A stretch of DNA of 64,000 bases from Hippasteria phrygiana (GCA_037893225.1 JAZGUH010000088.1:1214501-1278500); one strand, 5' to 3'; numbered from the stretch's first letter, positions 10,441-21,428 are shown. Notes: generated by a model not told the origin, from the letters alone. A program made the numbers and translations.

Positions 10441-11276
10441 TTCTTTGTTTGATTTTGAAAATCCAAATCCAAACAGTTTTGGCCTCACGCTCTCTGCTCA
10501 AAATAAGTTAATTATTAATTAGCCAAATTCATGTCTCACTGGCTATTTTGCCTTTTGCATTTCCAGACTTTTGATTGGGGATTCTTTTTTGTAATGGAAA
10601 AGGCCACCACAATTGGTTTTTGGCCGAAAGAGTTAAATCTGTTCTTCTTTTTTTTTTTTTTTTTTTGGGGGGGGGGCGAATATTGAAGTGCGTTGGAGTG
10701 TAAACAAGAGCAAGGGTCGTGTCCTCTTTTTGAAAACAAACAGCATGACGCTAAAAGGCTTTTACCCATTGGTGAATCTTCCTTTGAAGAGCCTCCAGCA
10801 CACAGCATCTACGGTAGATAGATTGTCACGACTTGCGCTGCTATTGTCAGAGAAGAGGAAACTCAGTTGCGTAAATCCGAGTCGGCGATTGGGGGATGGG
10901 GAATGGTAAGTGAGGGGATGTCTGTTGGCTAAAATCCTGGTCGGCAAAGGAAATTCGAAGGGGGGGGGGGGGGCAGTGTAGACAACCTGGCACTATTACA
11001 AAGGTTTGTTCACCCTGTCTGTGTACATCTAATGCGAATATGCGTACAACACAACAGTGCATTTAAAGTTTTTGTACTGTTTGTTTCCGTTTTTTACTGT
11101 TAAAAAGTTACAAGCTAATTTCAAAATCAGCATTTTGTTTTTCTTACCACACAAATCCAATGGCCCATCTCCTGGTCAACAAGACTAAAGTGGGGGATAT
11201 ATATCCCCCATTCCCGGGATTTCATGTTAGTAATTATGATGACTGGTTTTTCAGGTTCGATGCGTCTTGCTCGAAA
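10441..11276. other. Non-coding; poly(T) and poly(G) tracts
   Basis: A T-run next to a G-run lies at about 10649-10676 and a G-run at about 10961-10973. No coding exon is recognised. Confidence 0.4.
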
Positions 11277-11392
11277 TAGAGTACAGAAGTGATGACGTCA
11301 ATCAATGCAATGTTTGGAACCAGAATACATTCTAAACGGCACGTGTTTGGAACCAGTTGCCGCGGCAACTGACGTCAGACTTCGGTACTCTA
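11277..11392. mobile_element. Foldback MITE, family C, copy 2
   Basis: Ends TAGAGTACAGAAGTGATGAC and ACTTCGGTACTCTA, with GATGACGTCAATCAATGCAA and CAACTGACGTCAGA inside. The internal TTTGGAACCAGAATACATTC is shared with 3989-4104 in inverted orientation. Confidence 0.75.
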
Positions 11393-12596
11393 TTGGGTTT
11401 CGAATTACGGGTTTTGCTTCGTTTCGTTGCGTCGGGTCGTGTCGGGTCGAGTCGGGTGTTAAACAATCACTGCATTACTCAGGCTGTTGAATACACCAAT
11501 CAATTCAGAATAGATTTTTCTCAGCCAAAACAATAAATAAATCTTAAGGTTTACTGGAGCAAAAACTCCACGAGCTGTATGCTGCAGATTTAACTCATTT
11601 CGAAAGATGATGCACGTCAACTGGAATCAAAATAAAGTAATCAAAATCAAATCAAATAGAAATAGATTATGAAATTATCAAATTCCTATCAATTACATTT
11701 AACTTCCGGTTATCAAGTTAGGTTTTCTTTTTCGTCCTGATTTTTGTTTACCATTTTAAATCTGTTATAGGCCTAGCCTATCCGCACTCGCACTAAAAAA
11801 AAAATGTATTGGATACTTCAGTGTGCACTCTATTTGGTGAAGGTCCTTAAATATTGTTAACACTGCTGCATTAATATAATACTGTAGGATTTATAAAGGG
11901 GCGTTCCGCAAATTCAAATTTGAAACTTACTAAATCTGTTAGGGGGCCTACTTATCATAGGTCGATCTTATCCAATGCTAAGGAATTAGCCATTTAATTT
12001 TAATATTTATTTTTCAGAGTTATAGGCTTACCCTAAAAGCACATAAACAGGGCCCTTGGATTCGACGTGAAGGTACGTAGGCCTATCCACCCTAGAAGGG
12101 CCCAGGGTGCGTCTTGGCGGTTATAAACAGTCATAACAAAGAATTGGTCCGGCTGTTTGTTGTCGGTGAATTTCTTGGGGAAGTTTAAATAGGCAAGAAT
12201 TTATACACCATTATGAAATACTCAAAATTCCTGAACCAGTTTTCGGTTATGATTGCCAAAACACACCCCTTTACGGGTCTATGAGGGGCACATACCTTAA
12301 ATACAATCAAATTCAAACATTAAAAACCCATTCTATTCCAGCTTTTTGTGCCAGAGAGCGAGGGCAAACGTCTAAACTGTCTTTAAACCTCAAATGCCGC
12401 CGGGGGGGGGGGGTTCCCCCACCTCCCCCCCCCCCCTGCATACGGCACTGATGTAAAGGGTAATACGGAGCATTGATGGCGGCTGAAAGCGCTTGCATGC
12501 AGAGTTCAGAGTTCGACACTCATGCACACGTACACAATGTACATGTACATATAGGCCTACATATACTGCATACAGTATACATAATGTAAAAGAATG
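11393..12596. other. Non-coding, about 1.2 kb
   Basis: No gene is recognised. At 12400-12437 a G-run and two C-runs form a GGGGGG...CCCCCC inverted pair within a GGATCTAG-less relative of the G-tract repeats seen at 51866 and 60578. Confidence 0.4.
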
Positions 12597-12990
12597 AAAA
12601 ACTCACTCTCCAAAATGAGTGAATCCCTAAACCACTCCAAAAGAGTGAATCTCTTATAAAAAAAAAAACACATTCCAAAAGAGTAAATCTCTTATAAAAA
12701 CCACTCCAAAAGAGTGAAAACCACTCCAAAAGAGTGAAATTCCCACTCTTTCGAGGAGCTAGCCATATAGGCCTAAAAGTCAAGTCTAAAAAGAGTGGTC
12801 CCTCAAGTTATATGGCTCCTCGAAAGAGTGGAAATTTCACTCTTTTTGAGTGGATTTCACTCTTTTGGACTGGTTTTTATAAGAGATTCACTCTTTTGGA
12901 GTGGTTACTTTTATAAGATTAAGATCGAGATTCACCGTCTTTTGGAGAGTGAGATTTTCACTCTTTTACATTTAGATACGTTCGAAGACA
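12597..12990. repeat. Foldback array of CACTCTTTTGGAGTG units
   Basis: The left half repeats CCACTCCAAAAGAGTGAA (with CTCTTATAAAA spacers) and the right half repeats the complement, TTCACTCTTTTGGAGTGG (with TTTTATAAGAG spacers). The two halves meet around 12750-12800, where CTCTTTCGAGGAGCTAGCCA is mirrored by TGGCTCCTCGAAAGAG. Each 15-mer is itself a near-palindrome, so the locus is a palindrome built of palindromes. Confidence 0.85.
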
Positions 12991-13150
12991 AGAGGAGAAA
13001 GAAAATATGTCTTGTCCTCGGGAGTCGGTCTTTTGTTAAAATCGGTCCTCGGACGTAAAAACTACGTGCTTAGTCTACAGGGTTGGACAAACATTGTCCT
13101 CACTAGTATAGGAAAATACGACTGTGTGCACGTTTCGCTGGGGCACACGA
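12983..13150. repeat. Dispersed repeat shared with 41618-41790
   Basis: GAAGACAAGAGGAGAAAGAA, TCTTTTGTTRAAATCGGTCC, TACGTGCTTAGTCTA and a final TACGACTG...GTGCGCAC-like segment occur in the same order at 41618-41790. Two copies are seen; element type is unknown. Confidence 0.7.
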
Positions 13151-13435
13151 CTTAAAAATTAATGTGAGCGGGGAAGTTGCCTATGGCTTGACCGACCGGC
13201 GAAGAGTTAGTACGGCAATGGCAATGTATCAGCACGGCGGCAAGTCATAATCGGCGCGGCGCGGCACTGTATGGCATTGTTTTCGACTGAAATTACCGTA
13301 TAAACTTACCGTTTTGGCTGCTCAGACTAGACAGTTATGTCGGTCTTAAACACCGAGCGTAATCAATGAAGGTAAGGAGCTGGCTGGCAACACGTATACA
13401 GCTTAAATTTAGTTCTGGGAATTTTGTTGACGCCT

Positions 13436-13535
13436 ACATGTTATTAAATGACATCATTGCTTCGGGCCGAAGTCCCAGCGCGCTTTTCACTCACGCGTAC
13501 GGCCCGAAGCAATGATGTCATTCAATAATACATGT
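13436..13535. mobile_element. Foldback MITE with partial tandem copies
   Basis: The left arm ATGACATCATTGCTTCGGGC and right arm GCCCGAAGCAATGATGTCAT flank CCCAGCGCGCTTTTCACTCACGC-type sequence. Parts of the right half (AATAATACATGTATTGTGCA, GCGCGCTTTTCACTCACGCG) are then repeated twice more up to 13670. Confidence 0.8.
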
Positions 13536-13670
13536 ATTGTGCAATCGCAGGGGAAGTCTTATTAGCGCGCTTTTCACTCACGCGTACGACGGCCCGCGAA
13601 GCATTCAATAATACATGTATTGTGCAATCGCAGGGGAAGTCCCAGCGCGCTTTTCACTCACACGTACGGG

Positions 13671-15243
13671 TACATACATACACCTCTACACGCATACTTA
13701 TATACACGCATTTATTTGGATGTATCTTGTTTGTAAACTTTGGTCGATAAAAAGCTTCAGGCTTATTTTGAGTTTTGACCCGTCACTTCAATAACAAAAT
13801 TATCATGCTAATAAAAGAGGGGTAGTACAGTGGCTGCAGACAGTTCTTTAGCAGCGAAAATAAAAAATTTAAATCTAGAACTTAGAAGTACATTCTTTTT
13901 TAAACAGTATTGATAGATGGAGCTGAAACAACTTTACTTGGTCGCTATTCCACTGGCACTTGTCAACAACTCGCTGTGTGAAACAATATTTCCGCACATC
14001 AAGTCTACATGTAATGTATAGTCGACATGTACAGTACATCCGATCCATGTACTCAGTATGTGAATTGTTCATGTCATAAAAAGTAATAAGCGAATAATTC
14101 GTGCAAAACAGGTGAAAATTAGGGTTGTTTGAATGAATATTTGTCGAGGTGTTTATTTCTTTGTTTCTTCGGTAGTCATCTTTATCACGGTGATGATGTG
14201 GGGATCTGTGCGCCAGTGGCGTAAACACGGGGAAGGAGTTCAGGGGCCCGCCGATTTCTTTTTGTTTCGTAAACAAATTTAAAAAGGGGAAATTGTACAA
14301 AAAGTGATGTTTCAAATTTCAAGCGGCGTTTGGGGCGGGGGTATCCCCCGTTGAGAACAGTTGAAGATGCATTACTTCGTTGACAAATTCAATAATCATC
14401 CCCACTTTTCGACACAAATTTACTCGCCACTGGTGAAATCTCATTTCATTGGCGTATATTATTTATTGGTAATAACTGTTATTATTGTGTTTATTATTTG
14501 ATAGTGTTAAAATAACTCTTATGATGTAACTTTCTATAAAGTCCTGCCGTCAAAATGTAACACAAGGTCGTGGACTCGATATCGCCATCAGTATAGCTGT
14601 TTTACTTTGATTTGCTCATCATTGCACGCACATCCGATTTTAGTCAAAATTTATTTCGATACATAGGCCTACAACTTTCTTTTTGTATAGGAAGGGGCTG
14701 GTACATTATTTATTTTACAATTATAAATACGTATTTACTTATTTTCGTTTGGTTCTGTCATGGTACATTTTGGCGTTTGGCCGGCGGGTGGGTGGCACGG
14801 ATTATGTTGACTGTAGGCCTATCGTATATTTTTGGTGGCACAAACACATACAAAATACTTGTACATGCAGTATGTATCATAACTACAGGATCATGCATGC
14901 AGCAGTCATTGCAATTGTAATCTGATCTGGCGCGCGAGCCCTGTAGGTCAGCGCGCGGTCGTGGGGTATTATTTGCAGTTAATGGGTTCATCTGCGTTCA
15001 TCTCAGTTCGAGATTCAGTGTACAGCCGCAAGCCTGCTATGATCGTGACGATACAGCCCCTTTAATACTTACCGAAGGCATAATATAATGCCAGTAGTTC
15101 AAGCGCTGATATATGGGTTCTCTCTAGCCCAGGTTAGAGCTCTAGTATCTCCATTACATTGCGCTACAACGGAATGCAATGAAGTAAGGACGTCCAACCT
15201 GGACTAGGGTTCTCTCGAGATGCAATGTTTAGTGATTTCCGAC
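13671..15243. other. Non-coding, about 1.6 kb
   Basis: A 146-residue open frame on the minus strand (13875-14315) has low-complexity Asn/His/Phe-rich composition and no domain. I do not call it a gene. No splice-supported exon is seen. Confidence 0.4.
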
Positions 15244-15441
15244 TCAAGCCAAAAGAGCTAGAAGTTGCCGAAACTGCTCTCTTGATACACGGAAATATTG
15301 TCGGAAGTTTTCTTCGTGAAGTTTAAAGCTAATAGGCCCCATTTTCTTTCCTGCTTTGAAGAATTTCATGGACCCACACCCGGTGTTTTCTTTTTTGATT
15401 GGAATTAATTCATTTTCTGTAGCTACAATCGAAATACGCAT
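15244..15441 (-). pseudogene. Harbinger/HARBI1-like transposase N-terminal fragment
   Basis: The minus-strand frame encodes SFKLHEENFRQYFRVSREQF followed by RQLLALL. This resembles the segment just before the DDE nuclease in PIF/Harbinger transposases and in HARBI1, where a Phe-x-x-Tyr-Phe-Arg-Val/Met-Ser motif and Leu-Leu follow. The frame stops 25 residues later, and no nuclease domain lies downstream. It is best read as a decayed fragment, or less likely one exon of a domesticated gene. Confidence 0.45.
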
Positions 15442-15650
15442 TTGATTTTGGACTGCTTAGCACTGATTGAAGCAGATTCAGATAAACCAGCCAAGCATGT
15501 CACATGATTTTAACCTGGCCCATACTATACATTTGCACTTGTGTGATATAATAATCATTCCAAGGCAGTCCACTAGAGAGGTGGAATTGTTTACTATCTA
15601 ATGCTATCTGATCGTGTAGGTGTGGGTGAAAAGGGTCTATGTACATTTAA

Positions 15651-15681
15651 CCATAGAGCAAGGAACAGTTCCTTGCTCTAT
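15651..15681. repeat. Short perfect hairpin
   Basis: CATAGAGCAAGGAAC and GTTCCTTGCTCTATG surround a single A. A third partial copy (GATGCTCTATG) follows at about 15683-15694. Confidence 0.8.
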
Positions 15682-15700
15682 GAGATGCTCTATGATTTAA

Positions 15701-15759
15701 CCTCCACCTGTGACGTCACCCTATTGTCCCAGCGCTCCATTATTTTGCACGAATGGAGC
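15701..15759. repeat. Inverted partner of 16304-16363
   Basis: CCTCCACCTGTGACGTCACC followed by the segment ending TTTTGCACGAATGGAGC is the reverse complement of 16304-16363 with few changes. The two form an inverted pair about 545 bp apart with a SINE between them. Confidence 0.75.
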
Positions 15760-16088
15760 GTTGGAGGCGATACCACTCCATTCTTTTTGGAAGGTAATGC
15801 CTCCATCACTCCATTCGTACAAAATAATGAAGCACAGAACAAGCTAAGAAAAAAACGACATTTGATGAATGGCACAATAATCAGTCCTTGCAATAAAATT
15901 TGCCAATAACACTTACATCAATTTCTGTATGTTTCGGATATATTTGGTTTTTCTCATCATTTTAACAGTTTCTTCCAAATACATGTACTAATAATGCCAC
16001 GAGCAAATTTCTTAAAATTACGTCAAACAATTCACAAGGGAAACCGACTAGGTAAATTTGAATACATTTTCAAAGTAAACAAAGAAAC

Positions 16089-16161
16089 TGGCAGGAGCGG
16101 GATTCGAACCTGCGACCTCCGGGTTACCGTACCGGCGCTCTACCAACTGAGCTATCTTGCC
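16089..16161 (-). mobile_element. tRNA-derived SINE head, copy 4
   Basis: A 73-nt tRNA-like head nearly identical to 5771-5843. The shared flank GTCAAACAATTCACAAGGGA starts at about 16022, and the other flank (GGCGGTCTCCCAAATTGTCA) ends with its own inverted echo at about 16209-16238. Confidence 0.75.
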
Positions 16162-16370
16162 CTATGTTGGCGGTCTCCCAAATTGTCAGTATCTTTGTTC
16201 GGGTAGCGCCCACCCGAACAAAGATACTGACAATTTGGCTTATACCGCATGGCTCCTTTTCAAAGTTACGTAACAAATAATATCTTGTACAAGTGAACAA
16301 AGTTGCTCCATTCGTGCAAAATAATGGAGCGCTGGGACAATAGGGTGACGTCACGGGTGGAGGTTAAGTC

Positions 16371-16461
16371 GGGTAATGCCCTCGGTTACGCGCCATTCGT
16401 GTGAAATAATGGCCCTCGGGCCATAATTTCACACGAATGGCGCGTACCTCGGGCATTATCC
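16371..16461. mobile_element. Foldback MITE of about 90 bp
   Basis: Left arm GGGTAATGCCCTCGGTTACG, right arm CGTACCTCGGGCATTATCC; the inner arms CGCCATTCGTGTGAAAT and ATTTCACACGAATGGCG are perfect complements around TGGCCCTCGGGCCA. Confidence 0.85.
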
Positions 16462-17670
16462 TTTACGTAAGTGACTGGATCCTACGAAATAAGTCTTAAG
16501 GTCATTTGTTTAATTTGTTAGTTTTGTAATTGCATTGGATAGAGCATACTTGGCTCTTCATTCTGATATATCACTCAGTTTGACATCCTGATGAATATGT
16601 GGGTGAAAACCTTGACAGTTCCTATTGATGTCCAACAGTAAAGTCATGTTTAAGGGCCTGTAACTTAACAGTAACTATGGTGACTTGAGACTCATTTTGT
16701 TTGGTTGGGTCACATACAATGAAGCACACACCAACACTTATTCTATTGCATTTTAAAGGGGACATCGCGCGTGCCCTTATGAGCTTTTCTTAAAGCTTTC
16801 TTGTATTGAGGTTTCTCTTAGTTTCCCCAATGGTGTACGGCAGAATTTTTCTATCGCATTGTTATATCACATTCTTAGTGCAACATTCTTCAATAAAGCA
16901 GGCCTTGCAATATTTTGTTTTTTCCTGGCTAGCCTAGCCCACTGGGCTAGCTAACTGCAGATTTTACTAGCCGGTATAAATTTGGGGTTTATCAATTTTA
17001 CATACATGTACATGTAGGTTTCTTTTCCTTTAGACTAAGTTCTATTTGGCGCACCAGTCATGAAGTTGATATTTCGGAAAAATAAAAGGCCGGTGGTAAC
17101 GGACTTAGAAGGCATTATGTATTGTGATCCTGTATCTATTAATACCAAAAGCATTGTTTTGACCTCAATCTGAACAGGTAGGTTACTGAATTTTCCACTA
17201 GCCCACTGGGCAACCCAGGAAGCAAGTTTGGGTAGCCCGGAGCGATTTTCACTGGAATCTGTACGCCGGGCTAGTACTATTTCAAGGCTGGTAAAGGCCC
17301 ACTACACATGAGTGCTATTTATAGTTGCATCATAATTCATAATTAGCTGCTATGCTTCACTGTCTGTAATTCAGGCTTTACAAAAAAATATATATATCTT
17401 GGTGTGCAGAAAGAACAAAATATATGAATCTTCAGGTGTTTGAAGTTTCAATGCTGGCATGGCACATTAAAACAGTGTTCCCCAGAACATAGATTTACCA
17501 CACAGCCTGATAGTTCAGGACATGTTTTAGCTAAACAGACATTAAAGAATGTCATTAGCTGCCGTTCATTATAAATCCAGTCAACAAGGAGTAAAATCAG
17601 GCATTAGTCAAATAATGTACTTTCAGCTCCAATGAAGAAAAAAATAAAATTTGCCAAAATTATTACACTC
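16462..17670. other. Non-coding region downstream of ARMT1
   Basis: No exon is recognised. It lies beyond the likely ARMT1 polyadenylation signal. Several short repeats of GGGCTAG/CTAGCCC occur between 16930 and 17280. Confidence 0.45.
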
Positions 17671-17676
17671 TTTATT
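17671..17676 (-). promoter_or_regulatory. Polyadenylation signal of ARMT1
   Basis: A canonical AATAAA on the minus strand lies 34 bp past the ARMT1 stop codon, giving a very short 3' untranslated region if it is used. Confidence 0.6.
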
Positions 17677-17709
17677 AGATTTTTGTATACAGATCCGTGC
17701 CAGACCGCA

Positions 17710-18483
17710 TTAACTTTGGACAATCCCGCAGAACTGAATCACGGCATGTTTTCCATCGACCATCCAGTCCTCGTCGGTAGCTGCAGTTTGTTCGGACACG
17801 CCTTCCTCCAGTCCTACGATGACGTCGGCCTTGCTGGTTCGCAAGGCACAGTGGGGTGCAGGATGGAACCCACACAGGGCCTCGGCGTAGGGGACTGTGT
17901 GCTCCCAACGCCGGTCACCGACTAGCTTCCTGTAGTTTAGATCTCCCTTCAGGAGAATCAAATCCGAGCCGGATAGTTCCGAGTGCAAGTCCGGAGCCAC
18001 TGACTGCATATCGCTGTAGTCATGCGGAGTCGTCCAGAACGGATGTCCCAGCAGGCTCCAGGATCCATCCTGCAGTCTCTGCAGCCAACTTTTACCAAGA
18101 TCTCTCAAGACTTTGTTCTCGTGGCGTTCCAGGAAACCCAGAGTGTGCATGAAGTCGCCGTGACAAACATCAGACACAAACCAGGGCATTGCTTTGTAAT
18201 GCATGGCCACTATGTCCACAGCATTCGTCCGCAACACCAGCTCGGCCAAACACAAGTCTGTGAACAGTTCAAAGCCAGCGTTATCCAGGACGATATCTAA
18301 TCTGACCTGGCGATTCTCGCTTTGGTGATCGCGAGCTTTTTGCAAGCACTGCCACAGTTTCTCGGTGTCGTCAACAAGAATCTTGTCCTTCAACTCCTTG
18401 AGTTGAGACAGTGGCCTTATCTTCTGCGAGTTTTCTACACCGGCCGAGATGGACAGATCACACTTGTTTCCCCATAGCGAAAT
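17710..18483 (-). CDS. ARMT1: ARMT1, exon 5 (last): DUF89 catalytic region
   Basis: Encodes 257 residues of ARMT1 (acidic residue methyltransferase 1, DUF89 family), a metal-dependent damage-control phosphatase also reported to methylate glutamates. The exon opens ISLWGNKCDLSIS, then carries the metal-site motif VLDNAGFELFTDLCLAELVL, PWFVSD, VAPDL, the phosphate-site motif LLKGDLNYRKLVGDRRWE, GFHPAPHCALRTSKADVIVG and a C-terminal FCG. All hallmark acidic and Asn residues are present. The acceptor TTTTACAG ends at 18484, so the exon starts at 18483 in phase 0. The stop TAA is at 17710-17712. Joined with exons 2 to 4 the protein is about 423 residues plus a missing first exon, in line with about 440 for the vertebrate protein. 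Confidence 0.95.
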   Translation of the reverse strand: MSLWGNKCDLSISAGVENSQKIRPLSQLKELKDKILVDDTEKLWQCLQKARDHQSENRQVRLDIVLDNAGFELFTDLCLAELVLRTNAVDIVAMHYKAMPWFVSDVCHGDFMHTLGFLERHENKVLRDLGKSWLQRLQDGSWSLLGHPFWTTPHDYSDMQSVAPDLHSELSGSDLILLKGDLNYRKLVGDRRWEHTVPYAEALCGFHPAPHCALRTSKADVIVGLEEGVSEQTAATDEDWMVDGKHAVIQFCGIVQS

Positions 18484-18571
18484 CTGTAAAACAAATTTCA
18501 AATAAAATTTATTTTGAGGCTAAGATGATATGTTTAAAGTTTTGTGTTTCCTAGATACAGGAAAATGCCCT

Positions 18572-18830
18572 TCTTGTAGTCTGGTTCCCAGACCCTACTT
18601 CAAACAAAATGGAACAATTTATAGATGTTGGGGAATTATCAGGTCGGGGAACTAAACTAAATCCAACGATGGTCGGCCGACCATCACTGGAAAATGACAG
18701 CACACAAGGTGCCATGATTTCACAGGATACCTGAGACTTTATACTGAGTCAAGTAAGGTATATATCATAAGAATCCAGTAGTTTTATTTGTTGATGTTTG
18801 CAAATGTTGTATATTACCTTTAAGATACAG
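18572..18830. repeat. Dispersed repeat shared with 47185-47465
   Basis: AGTCTGGTTCCCAGACC, GGGGAATTATCAGGT, a GTCGGCCGAC-type palindrome, GGTGCCATGATTTCACAGGA and TTGATGTTTGCAAATGTTGT occur in the same order here and at 47185-47465. One copy lies in an ARMT1 intron, the other in a NAA80 intron. Confidence 0.8.
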
Positions 18831-18888
18831 GGGGCTGGGGGTTACATCCCCTAAAATTCACATTAGGCACCCCAAAAAACTTCTTTCA

Positions 18889-19038
18889 TTAACCCTAACC
18901 CTCCAGGGCATTTTGGCTAGAAACCCTGCCAGACGCATCAGATTGCATACTTTGTCACATTGACTTGTGTGCAGAGTGCAGCAAAGTGGAGCTGTCAGCA
19001 CAGATGCACTGTGCTGCGTCTGGCAGGGTTAGGGTTAA
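18889..19038. mobile_element. TTAA MITE with telomere-like ends
   Basis: A 150-bp element flanked by TTAA. The ends TTAACCCTAACCCTCC and GCAGGGTTAGGGTTAA are inverted repeats. A second inverted pair GCCAGACGCA / TGCGTCTGGC lies inside. TTAA flanks are typical of piggyBac-type targets. Confidence 0.85.
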
Positions 19039-19279
19039 GTAAATGCAAATGGACTTTTTTAGAGCATTTCTTTTTTTTAACATTTTAAAAATTCAAAATT
19101 CAAAAAATTGTCAACACCCCCCCCAAAAATGTTTTTGTCTGGAACCATGCCAATGTTAGCTGCACACTAACTATAGGCTTTGCTTGCTGTTAGCTAGGAA
19201 TCACCCCATACTATAGCAGACAATTCTACACTAACACTAGCAACAAATTTTGGCTTGTGCTGATCTGTTCATGCTGTAA

Positions 19280-19491
19280 TTAACCCTAACCCCCTAGTAC
19301 CTCTTTGTTCTAGTAACCATCCTCAATCCTCCAAAATCCTCTGATTGCCCTGCCCCCCAAAAATGCATTCATCCTCAATCCTCCGAAATCCTCCTCGCTT
19401 GAAACGCCATTCATCCTCAATCCTCCAAAATCCTCCAAAACTGCAATTTTGGAGGATTGAGGTGGTTTGGATTCCGTGCTTACAGTGTTAA
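19280..19491. mobile_element. TTAA MITE carrying an internal minisatellite, copy 1
   Basis: Starts TTAACCCTAACCCCCTAG and ends TTACAGTGTTAA. Inside are about four units built on CATCCTCAATCCTCCAAAAT, with spacers of varying length. The inverted relative at 24834-25156 has the same ends and about six units. Confidence 0.85.
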
Positions 19492-19861
19492 TTAAGTGCA
19501 GAATGTCTTTGCTAGCTCAGTTAGCACAGAATAAAGGTCAAAGGTTGTTCGGGATAAAATTGCTGACATAATGTCACGCCATGGTACGCGAACGCCCATT
19601 CTGATTGAATTTAACACGTGCGCGTTGCGTGACCACCTTTTGCGTTCACACGCACGCGTTAGGTCACGCGGGTCATTCAAGACAAAATGTCATTGTGCTC
19701 ATGCGCAGTTGAAATACCGAACTGGCTTATTGCAAGCCTTTAAATGTAGAATCTAGCATTACAGAATTCATGAAATTGGGCAAGGGTAGATGCATAAAGA
19801 TACAGTTGTGTATACTATCTATGCTATTTTCAAGTTTTACCCCAAAAATAACTTTATTTCT

Positions 19862-20082
19862 TTAACCCTAAATGCCCCAAGCCTTACAAACTCTAACACC
19901 ATGTTGTGTTGAATTTTGATGGGTTCAGGACTGTAGCACCTTGGCACCATTTACTTTACATGGAGCTATGATACCCCAATTTGTCTAAGTTCAAAGAACC
20001 TGCCATAGGTATACTGCACAGTGTTGGATTTTGACAGGTTGAGGACACTTCCTAGTAAAAATGCCAAGGGGGTTAGGGTTAA
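19862..20082. mobile_element. TTAA MITE
   Basis: Starts TTAACCCTAAATGCCCC and ends GGGGGTTAGGGTTAA. The internal GGTATACTGCACAGTGTTGG is shared, inverted, with 22877-23338. Confidence 0.8.
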
Positions 20083-20198
20083 ATTGCCATTTTTCCAGCG
20101 ATACAAGAGTTATTCACTTTTTAATGAGACATCAAACCAAAAACCACCTAGGTTTAGTTATCAATAAGTTACATTACAAATATTTATTTATTTGCGAC

Positions 20199-20408
20199 CA
20201 GTGATGTAGTCGAGACCATCATAAGACCATCGCATAACCTTCAGTCTTAATTCAAGTCTCAAGCTATTCAAATGAACTGTTATAACAGTGTATAAAAGCA
20301 TTCCTTTGTCATGGTTTATGCCTGTTGCTGGTCTTGTGTACGGTCTTGTGTACGGTCTTGTGAACGGTCTTGTGAACGGTCTTGTGAACGGTCTCGACTA
20401 CATCACTG
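20199..20408. mobile_element. hAT-type MITE, family D, copy 1, with 8-bp TSD
   Basis: Terminal inverted repeats CAGTGATGTAGTCGAGACC and GGTCTCGACTACATCACTG. The 8-bp duplication TTTGCGAC is present at 20191-20198 and 20409-20416 without mismatch. Inside, the dodecamer GGTCTTGTGAAC (or GTAC variant) is repeated five times near the right end. No transposase. The CAGTG ends and 8-bp duplication fit the hAT superfamily. Confidence 0.95.
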
Positions 20409-21149
20409 TTTGCGACCAATAATAATTTGGGCATAGCTCTGTCTGTAATAGATGCGCCTAAAACTAGCAAAAAGTGATTTTCTTTTTGTTAAAATGAAAC
20501 ATGTAATTAGAAAGTACCAAGAAGAAAAAAAACTAGACATGTGTTTGTCACGTGGACAAACACAGGGCTGTTTCGGTGTTTTTTTTATTGTGTTAGTTTG
20601 GATGTCAAATGTTTATACAATAATTAAAGTTGTTTGTTAGTTAACAAAGACGGAGGGATTAACATGTTGTTATTGGATGTGTGAAGGATTGGTTTAAAGA
20701 AAGAAATCGTGTACAAATGCTATGGGAAATAGTGTAGCGAATGCCCCTTTAAGATGACATCACGTTACATGTGATGACTTCATAACGTCAAGTCAATTTT
20801 CATCTATAACACCCGGTGGCATACCTAGATATTATGTTCCGACTTAATCGGACTTGTACTTTTGTAGATATATGGCTTCGAAAAATGCCCCTTTAAGATG
20901 ACGTCACGTGACACGTGATGACGTCATCATGATGTAAAAGATCGGCACACATTCTGAGCAGTTGGTCTAAGTGTCTGCCAAATTAGGGCAATCGGCTACA
21001 TAAAAGTAGCCAAAGTGCCCCTGAAAAGAAAACGTGTACAAATGCTATGGGCATTCGTCTGAAAAAGAAAAAAAAGAAAACAAGGGCTGTTTCAGAAAAC
21101 TTCCGAAACAGCCAAAAATCTAATTTGGTGAATTGCATGAAAGATATCC

Positions 21150-21337
21150 TTAACCCCTTCTTTCCCGCTGTTATTGATGGGATGTTGGTATGCCAAGACG
21201 GGCTTGTGCATCCAAGTGTAACGCAAACAATAGGTAAACAATGGATTGAATACACACAGGAATGAGCATGGACGACAACCGGCCAGGTGGTCTTTTTCAA
21301 TCCGCGACTATGGCCGTCGTCCGTATTCAAGAGGTAA
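21150..21337. mobile_element. Solo TTAA MITE related to the 170-bp satellite unit
   Basis: Starts TTAACCCCTTCTTTCCCGCT and ends CCGTATTCAAGAGGTAA. In reverse orientation it aligns over its whole length to one satellite unit plus the two terminal pieces found only at the outer edges of the 25209-36279 array. Its right end is 92 bp from the donor of ARMT1 exon 4. Confidence 0.9.
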
Positions 21338-21428
21338 TGATCTTGATCATAAATCATTGTTGCTATATATCTATTTGTTTCTCGACAATGACTGCTTTCA
21401 TTTGTGTGTAGCTCTTTCCAAACCTCAC

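Larger units (their letters stand above)
18484..21428 (-). other. ARMT1 intron between exons 4 and 5, filled with MITEs
   Basis: Holds the TTAA elements 18889-19038, 19280-19491 and 19862-20082, the hAT MITE 20199-20408, the solo MITE 21150-21337 and a dispersed repeat at 18572-18830. The remainder is unique AT-rich DNA. Confidence 0.85.

Noticed and set aside
13875..14315. 146-residue open frame on the minus strand
   Set aside because: Low-complexity AT-driven composition, no domain, no splice or polyadenylation context.
18889..20082. Interstitial telomere repeats
   Set aside because: Only one or two TTAGGG units are present, always at the ends of TTAA-flanked elements.
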